From Flavobacteriia bacterium (GTDB taxonomy: Bacteria > Bacteroidota > Bacteroidia > Flavobacteriales > Schleiferiaceae): a stretch of 11,028 bases of DNA. Positions 6,950-11,028 of the stretch are shown piece after piece; the first letter of the stretch is position 1; each line of letters begins with the position of its first letter. The notes under the pieces are model-generated. The model ran no database searches and was not told where the DNA came from. It was given only the letters and a program-made list of their open reading frames with translations. The stretch is from NCBI GenBank assembly GCA_949516455.1, contig CATILC010000133.1:1-11028 (forward strand). Direction: 5' to 3'. Made by a program: the position numbers and the translations under genes.

Positions 6950-7315
6950 ATGAAAATATTCGCTACCGTCTCCTTTCTTTTTGCCCTTCTCTTTTTGTCT
7001 TCCTGCCAAAAGGAGGTTTCAAATGAATTTCCCTTCGTTGTCAAGATCGTGAACAGCGACGGTATTCCCTTGTCCAACATCTCTGTCCGAGCGACAGCAG
7101 ACGTGCCCAATGCCATTCCAAATTTTAATGGACAAACAGACGTGGAGGGGAAAGTGCGGTTCGAATACGATCGATTGGCCGTCCTCAAGATCCAGGCAAC
7201 GCGCGGCAATCCCGTGACGTGGATCGGTTGTGCATTCGTTCGTTTAGAGGAGGGTAGAGAAGTGCAAAAAACCCTCGTGCTTCAGCCTTTCGATCCGAGC
7301 GTCGGCGGTTGCTGA
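6950..7315 (+). CDS. Small lipoprotein, second of a tandem paralogous pair
   Basis: A 121-residue secreted protein with a clear type II signal peptide and lipobox LSSC (C19 lipidated), followed by QKE. It is a diverged duplicate of the preceding gene. Shared features include V-x-I-V-N-S-D-G-I-P-L-S-N-x-S-V-R near 31-47, a T-D-x-x-G-x-x-x-F-E-Y turn (63-73), WIGCAFVRL (91-99) and a C-terminal FDPSVGGC. Cysteines C94 and C121 fall at identical residue numbers in both proteins. It begins 4 nt after its partner's stop, so the two are co-transcribed. The main difference is the central loop (48-62), where the partner has a glycine-rich turn and here there is a proline/asparagine-rich stretch. Role unknown; an envelope-anchored protein is inferred. 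Confidence 0.85.
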   Translation: MKIFATVSFLFALLFLSSCQKEVSNEFPFVVKIVNSDGIPLSNISVRATADVPNAIPNFNGQTDVEGKVRFEYDRLAVLKIQATRGNPVTWIGCAFVRLEEGREVQKTLVLQPFDPSVGGC

Positions 7316-7316
7316 T

Positions 7317-7661
7317 TCAAAATCCCTCTTCTCGGAAATACGCCAAAATCAATTTCTTCATCAAGAGAGATTGTTCTCCCGACTTGAGCATGGGGAGTGA
7401 TTCTATGAGTTCATAATGCGGCCAGCCATCTTTGTCGTATCCCTGAAATTCGTAATGCCCCAAGGGTTCGAGGAGGCGGCAAATAGCGATGTGCATCAAG
7501 GCCATTTTCTCATCTTTTTTAAATCGCTTGGGGCCTTGTCCCAATTCCTGAACGCCGATCAGAAAAAGGATGCCATCCAGCTCGAGTGGATCGCCGTCAG
7601 AGAAGCGTTTGGAAAGGCGCTTCACAAGCTGACTCCACTCCTCTGATTCCGTAGATTGCAT
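7317..7661 (-). CDS. Conserved protein of unknown function next to cvpA
   Basis: A 114-residue soluble, largely helical protein with no signal peptide or membrane span. Distinctive segments are LDGILFLIGVQELGQG (28-43), FKKDEKMALMHIAICRLLEP (47-66), a GYDKDGWPHYEL block (74-85) and a C-terminal EQSLLMKKLILAYF. I recall similar proteins as an unnamed conserved gene in flavobacteria, but I know no function. The start is ATG 7661, which is only 5 bp from the divergent cvpA start; ATG 7685 is possible and would overlap cvpA. Its stop is one base from the end of the convergent lipoprotein gene. The aromatic and charged conserved pattern suggests a real protein fold, and the unrelated lipoprotein direction argues against co-function with that pair. 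Confidence 0.8.
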   Translation of the reverse strand: MQSTESEEWSQLVKRLSKRFSDGDPLELDGILFLIGVQELGQGPKRFKKDEKMALMHIAICRLLEPLGHYEFQGYDKDGWPHYELIESLPMLKSGEQSLLMKKLILAYFREEGF

Positions 7662-7666
7662 CGTCA

Positions 7667-8179
7667 ATGATACGAGATTTCTCATTGGATCTGTTGCTGC
7701 TGATTCCCGCTTTGCTCGGGCTTTGGCGGGGCTGGCGGCGCGGGTTCGTTCGCGAAGTGGCTGCACTTCTTTCCCTCGTCGTATCTCTGTTCTTGTCCTA
7801 CCGACTTCAGGAGGCGGTTTATGCTTTTATCGCTGAGCGATTTGATGAAAGAGGGGCTTTCGTCCACGCCCTTTCCTTCGTTCTTGTTTTTTTGGCTTCG
7901 ATGATCGCTTTGAATGCTCTGGCGCGTCTGCTGACCAAGCTGCTTGAAAGCGCTCAACTCGGCACGCTGAATCGATTGTTGGGAGGTCTTTTTAGTTGCG
8001 TCAAGTGGTTGATCCTGACACTTGTGCTCGTACAAGTGACCTTTCTTTTGAACCAGCGTTTTGGTTGGTTCGATTCCCTGGAAATTTTAGAAAAGTATCC
8101 CGTGCTGGCGTTCTTCCAAAATTCTGGGGAGTGGCTATTCAAAGAGGTAGACCAACTCCTGCCTGCTCAAGGCGCTTAG
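7667..8179 (+). CDS. CvpA-family integral membrane protein
   Basis: A 170-residue inner-membrane protein of the CvpA family, named for a gene required for colicin V production in E. coli; its biochemical role is not settled. About four hydrophobic helices are visible: near 7-20, 29-45, 65-88 and 107-128. Between the first two lies the family motif G18-L-W-R-G-W-R-R-G26, a cluster of positive charges expected on the cytoplasmic side. A hydrophilic C-terminal tail (130-170) follows. The start at 7667 places the first helix eight residues in, as usual for the family. It is divergent from the small unknown gene and convergent with pgk, with a 4-bp overlap of ends, so it appears to be monocistronic. 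Confidence 0.87.
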   Translation: MIRDFSLDLLLLIPALLGLWRGWRRGFVREVAALLSLVVSLFLSYRLQEAVYAFIAERFDERGAFVHALSFVLVFLASMIALNALARLLTKLLESAQLGTLNRLLGGLFSCVKWLILTLVLVQVTFLLNQRFGWFDSLEILEKYPVLAFFQNSGEWLFKEVDQLLPAQGA

Positions 8180-8194
8180 TTAAGAACGGCTTGA
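8167..8194. terminator. Weak hairpin spanning the convergent cvpA and pgk stops
   Basis: TCAAG (8167-8171) pairs with CTTGA (8190-8194), with further CG/CG pairing after a G-G mismatch and a short CTTA/TAAG inner match. It covers both stop codons, as a two-way terminator might, but no T-run follows on either strand. A weak candidate only. Confidence 0.22.
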
Positions 8195-9366
8195 ATGCCC
8201 GGCAGATCCTTGCCTTCAAGATACTCCAGCATAGCGCCTCCGCCTGTGGATACATAGCTCACTTGCTCTGCAAAACCGAATTGCTTGGCCGCCGCAACGG
8301 AATCGCCTCCGCCCACCAGACTAAAGGCTCCATTTCCCGTTGCCTCAACGATCGCCTGACCGAGCTCTATTGTGCCTTCAGAGAATGAGGACATTTCAAA
8401 AACGCCCACGGGGCCGTTCCACAGGATGACCGCAGAAGACATGATGACCGATCTGTTGAGCACGCGCGTTTTTGGCCCGACATCAAGACCCATCCAGTCC
8501 TTTCCGATCGAATGCATCTCTGTGACTTCCGTCTCGCTGTCGTTGGCAAATTCAAGGGCATTCAAACTGTCTTCGGGCAAGTGTATTTGCACGCCTAGCT
8601 CTTCTGCTTTTTGAACGATGCTTCGCGCTGTTTCGAGATGTTCTTCTTCTACCATGGATCTGCCCGTCTGTGCCCCCAGTGCGCGACAAAAAGTATAAGC
8701 CATTCCCCCACCAACAATGAGGTGATCGATCTTGGGCAAGAGGTTCTCAATGACGGTGATCTTGCTGGAGACCTTTGCGCCGCCGATAATGGCTGTCACT
8801 GGACGCTTATCACTCTGGAGAACCCGACCCACGTTTTCAATCTCGGTCGCCATAACGTATCCAAAACACTTTTTCTCTGTGAAGTGCGCAGCGATCACAG
8901 CTGTGGATGCATGTGCTCTGTGCGCGGTTCCGAAAGCATCGTTGACATAAATGTCTCCCAGCTTTGCCAGCGAAGCTGCAAAAGCCTCACCTCCAGCTGT
9001 TTCAGCCTTATGGAAGCGCAGATTCTCCAGCAGCAAGATCTCACCTGGCATCAGCGCAGACGATTTCTCTTCTGCCTCAGCACCGATACAGTCGGATAAG
9101 AAGTGCACCTCCCGACCAAAGATCTCCTCCAGCTTGGCGATCAAATGCCGCAGGCTGAATCGCTCTTCGGGACCGTTTTTGGGTCGCCCTAAGTGAGACA
9201 TGAGCACGACACTGCCTCCTGTGTCCAGAACATGCTGAATCGTAGGCACTGCCGCCATTATGCGTGTGTCGTCTGTTATTTGAAGGTTTTCGTTGAGTGG
9301 CACATTGAAATCCACTCGGATCAGAGCCCTTTTTCCCTTGAAATCCAATTGATCGATGCGGATCAT
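8176..9366 (-). CDS. pgk: Phosphoglycerate kinase
   Basis: Transfers phosphate from 1,3-bisphosphoglycerate to ADP, the first ATP-yielding step of glycolysis; reversible in gluconeogenesis. The 396-residue length is standard. N-domain substrate-binding motifs are RVDFNVPLN (17-25), SHLGRPK (57-63), ENLRFHK (114-120) and FGTAHRAHAS (145-154). C-domain nucleotide-binding motifs are GGAKVSSK (195-202), WNGPVGVFE (316-324), GGGDSVAAA (352-360) and STGGGAMLE (373-381). I chose ATG 9366 rather than 9387 because MIRIDQLDFKGKRALIRVDF matches the family's usual N-terminus, and because the -7 element overlaps the upstream frame. It stands alone, convergent with cvpA and divergent from the delta-prime gene. 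Confidence 0.97.
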   Translation of the reverse strand: MIRIDQLDFKGKRALIRVDFNVPLNENLQITDDTRIMAAVPTIQHVLDTGGSVVLMSHLGRPKNGPEERFSLRHLIAKLEEIFGREVHFLSDCIGAEAEEKSSALMPGEILLLENLRFHKAETAGGEAFAASLAKLGDIYVNDAFGTAHRAHASTAVIAAHFTEKKCFGYVMATEIENVGRVLQSDKRPVTAIIGGAKVSSKITVIENLLPKIDHLIVGGGMAYTFCRALGAQTGRSMVEEEHLETARSIVQKAEELGVQIHLPEDSLNALEFANDSETEVTEMHSIGKDWMGLDVGPKTRVLNRSVIMSSAVILWNGPVGVFEMSSFSEGTIELGQAIVEATGNGAFSLVGGGDSVAAAKQFGFAEQVSYVSTGGGAMLEYLEGKDLPGIQAVLN

Positions 9367-9384
9367 TGACTGTTGTATTTGCTG

Positions 9385-9392
9385 CAAAAATA
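9385..9392 (-). promoter_or_regulatory. Probable -7 promoter element for pgk
   Basis: The minus strand reads TATTTTTG, a full TAnnTTTG match and the same octamer as ahead of purN. Transcription would start near 9378, giving a very short leader of about 12 nt before the pgk ATG. No TTG is seen at the -33 position. Confidence 0.42.
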
Positions 9393-9421
9393 ACGCGGGG
9401 AAATTGGCGACTTTTGTTTTT

Positions 9422-10555
9422 ATGTTCTTCCGTGATGTCCCTGGTCAGTCTGAGTTGAAAAGTCTGTTTCGCGCCCTCCACGCATCCGGTAAAGTTCCGC
9501 ACGCTCTGCTGCTTTCTGAACCAGCAGGTTCAGGTGCCCTTTCACTTGCGCTGGCCTTTGCCCGCTTGTTGAATTGCAGTGCTCCAAAGGATGGTGAGGG
9601 CTGTGGCCGCTGCACTTCTTGTCTCCAATATTCGGGCATGGCCCATCCAGACCTGATATTGTCCTTTCCAATCGTAAAACCCGCGTCTGAAAGCGATTTC
9701 CATTCGGAGCATCTGCTCCCAGAGTTCCGAAAAGCCGTCCTGAACGATCCTTTTCTTTCTCTTCAAGATTGGCGCGGTTTGATGGATCCGGGCAACAAAC
9801 AAGCCATTATCCCTGTGCGCGAAGCTTCCCGGTTGATGCGCTCGTGCGGCCTCAAGAATTTTGGTGGTGCCTTTCGCGTGGTCCTTATTTGGCAAGCTCA
9901 AAAAATGAATGCCGAAAGCGGAAACAAACTGCTGAAGCTGATCGAGGAACCACCCGAAGGAACCCTGTTCATATTGATCGCCCCATCCGCCAGCGACTTG
10001 CTATCCACCATTGTGAGCCGTTGCCAACTCGTGCATGTGCCTCCCTTAAGTCAAGACGATATTGCCCAGCGCCTTATGTCTGAGCACACCCCAGATCGAG
10101 ACAAAGCGCAAATGGCCGCTTCACTTGCTGAGGGTGATCTGCGGCAGGCCGTTCGTCTTCTGGAGCTGGATGACACCTTGCTTCAATACACGGAATGGTT
10201 TGTTCAGCTGACCAGGATCTGTTACGCTGCTAGATTGCCCGACTTACTGAACTGGACCACAGAATTGGGAAAATCCACTCGGGATGAATTGATCGCTTTT
10301 TTTCGATTCAGTGCACACTTCCTGGAAGAAAGCACTCGCTCGCGCTCCGGGTTGAAGGTTTATGAGTCTCCTGCTTTGGCGCGGACCGGTTTCAAGATGA
10401 ATGTGTTTTCTCAGTTGATGCCCTTGGCTGGCGTCGAGCAGATTGCCGAGGGGTTTGGTCGCTCTGTCGAAAATGTCCAGCGCAATGTGCACGCAAAGCT
10501 CATCTTGTTCAATCTCGGTATTGACATGATGCGCGCATTCAAAGCGAAAGAATAA
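9422..10555 (+). CDS. holB: DNA polymerase III subunit delta-prime
   Basis: Clamp-loader subunit that, with delta and the tau/gamma subunits, opens the sliding clamp and loads it on DNA. The 377-residue protein has the AAA+ clamp-loader plan. A P-loop-like segment EPAGSGALS (33-41) lacks the Walker A lysine, as expected for the non-hydrolysing delta-prime. Four zinc-ligand cysteines are C52, C61, C64 and C67 (CGRCTSC). AHPDL (74-78) is typical. A degenerate Walker B IWQAQKMN precedes NKLLKLIEEPPEGTLFILI, and the SRC motif STIVSRCQ (195-202) supplies the arginine that acts on a neighbour's ATP site. A helical C-terminal domain follows. ATG 9422 is chosen since residues encoded upstream (from 9356) are cysteine-rich and unlike the family. 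DnaX is excluded by the missing Walker lysine. Confidence 0.93.
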   Translation: MFFRDVPGQSELKSLFRALHASGKVPHALLLSEPAGSGALSLALAFARLLNCSAPKDGEGCGRCTSCLQYSGMAHPDLILSFPIVKPASESDFHSEHLLPEFRKAVLNDPFLSLQDWRGLMDPGNKQAIIPVREASRLMRSCGLKNFGGAFRVVLIWQAQKMNAESGNKLLKLIEEPPEGTLFILIAPSASDLLSTIVSRCQLVHVPPLSQDDIAQRLMSEHTPDRDKAQMAASLAEGDLRQAVRLLELDDTLLQYTEWFVQLTRICYAARLPDLLNWTTELGKSTRDELIAFFRFSAHFLEESTRSRSGLKVYESPALARTGFKMNVFSQLMPLAGVEQIAEGFGRSVENVQRNVHAKLILFNLGIDMMRAFKAKE

Positions 10556-10621
10556 TCTTTCAAAAACCAAGGCCGCTGGGCGACTCGTGCCGCCACATCT
10601 TTTTGTTTCGATAGGCATGCA

Positions 10622-10668
10622 CCTTGTGGGTGGGGTTCGTTGCCCACAGGGGCCTATTCGGGCTTTTT
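10622..10668 (+). terminator. Possible terminator after holB
   Basis: CCTTGTGGG (10622-10630) pairs with CCCACAGGG (10643-10651), nine pairs with one G-T wobble and a 12-base loop. A second short hairpin, GCCT/GGGC (10652-10663), is followed directly by TTTTT (10664-10668). The second part overlaps the end of the convergent methyltransferase gene. No T-run is seen for the minus direction, so termination of holB is the likelier role. The 98-bp gap after holB holds nothing else I can name. Confidence 0.42.
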
Positions 10669-11028
10669 CAAAACGTAGATCAAACTGGACGCCTCTCCCG
10701 TTCGTTTTGCCATGCGATTACTCAAGTAGCCCGTTGCCAAGCCCTTGAACGGCCAAAAAGGATTTTTTTGATTCTTGGCGCTGATCATACTTACGTAATA
10801 GGAATCAAATGGCATCTGCAAGGTATCTGTCCAAACCAATTTGAATCGGTCAGCAAGCTGTTGCATACTCTTTCGATCAAAATGCCAGAAGTGAATTGGA
10901 ACATCCCAGGCCGCCCAATCCGAACCAAAGGCCTGCGCATCTTGGGAAGCGTTGTTCGGAAGGGCCAGAAAAAGATAACCGCCACGTTTCAACCCTCTTT
11001 CAAAATCGGCCATTCGGGCCTCCAGATC
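10654..11028 (-). CDS. Class I SAM-dependent methyltransferase, N-terminus cut by the window edge
   Basis: Only the C-terminal 124 residues are in the window; the frame stays open to the right edge, and the internal ATG at 11013 is not the start. The visible part includes the end of a Rossmann-type methyltransferase domain. LKRGGYLFLALPNNAS is the typical strand-loop after the post-III helix. WAAWDVPIHFWHFDRKSM is characteristic of the UbiE/Coq3-like group of class I enzymes that act on small molecules or glycans in Bacteroidota. The MPFDSYYVSMIS block follows. The SAM-binding glycine-rich loop lies upstream, outside the window, so substrate and exact family cannot be given. It converges on holB across a 98-bp gap. 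Confidence 0.83.
   Translation of the reverse strand, partial: DLEARMADFERGLKRGGYLFLALPNNASQDAQAFGSDWAAWDVPIHFWHFDRKSMQQLADRFKLVWTDTLQMPFDSYYVSMISAKNQKNPFWPFKGLATGYLSNRMAKRTGEASSLIYVLKKPE

Noticed and set aside
8611..9099. Plus-strand open frame of 162 codons across pgk
   Set aside because: Cysteine- and serine-rich antisense frame of a fully conserved pgk; no independent evidence for a gene.
8176..9366. pgk and pyk as a glycolytic gene cluster
   Set aside because: They are on opposite strands, about 3 kb apart with unrelated genes between, so no shared operon is supported.
9356..9421. Cysteine-rich N-terminal extension of the delta-prime subunit
   Set aside because: The CCICC stretch looked like a metal site, but it lies in the intergenic gap over the pgk promoter and is unlike the family, which begins as at 9422.

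Overview
This is a dense housekeeping stretch from a bacterium of the phylum Bacteroidota, most likely class Flavobacteriia. The evidence is gene order and style. The run purN-rnhA // acpP-fabF-rnc-(IPExxxVDY-type protein)-pyk is a characteristic flavobacterial neighbourhood. Start codons lack obvious Shine-Dalgarno sequences. Several intergenic regions carry the Bacteroidota -7 promoter motif TAnnTTTG. Base composition looks near 50% G+C by eye, higher than most marine flavobacteria, so a Schleiferiaceae/Cryomorphaceae-like relative is possible; that placement is inference.

Layout. 1-967 (minus): purN (GAR formyltransferase) followed by rnhA (RNase HI, running off the left edge), joined by a TAATG stop/start overlap. 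968-1090: divergent promoter region. 1091-5462 (plus): a tightly coupled operon of acpP, fabF, rnc, an IPExxxVDY-type protein, pyk and a pterin-4a-carbinolamine dehydratase, with junctions between a 4-nt overlap and a 1-nt gap. 5455-6480 (minus): pheS, convergent with and overlapping the dehydratase. 6574-7315 (plus): two tandem, paralogous small lipoproteins. 7317-7661 (minus): a conserved protein of unknown function. 7667-8179 (plus): a CvpA-family membrane protein whose start lies 5 bp from that of the divergent unknown gene. 8176-9366 (minus): pgk, convergent with cvpA. 9422-10555 (plus): the DNA polymerase III delta-prime subunit. 10654 to the right edge (minus): C-terminal part of a class I SAM-dependent methyltransferase.

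Function. The plus-strand operon joins fatty-acid synthesis (AcpP carrier and FabF condensing enzyme), double-stranded RNA processing (RNase III) and the last step of glycolysis (pyruvate kinase). Phosphoglycerate kinase lies nearby in its own unit. PheS, the delta-prime subunit, PurN and RNase HI add translation, replication and nucleotide functions. No stretch over 300 bases lacks a gene. I see no mobile element, CRISPR array, tRNA, rRNA or defence locus.

I did not find a convincing undescribed system. The parts worth a second look are the duplicated lipoprotein pair with strictly matched cysteines, the dehydratase fused into the pyk operon, the small uncharacterised protein divergent from cvpA, and two departures from family signatures (RNase III Q54; the degenerate IPExxxVDY motif).
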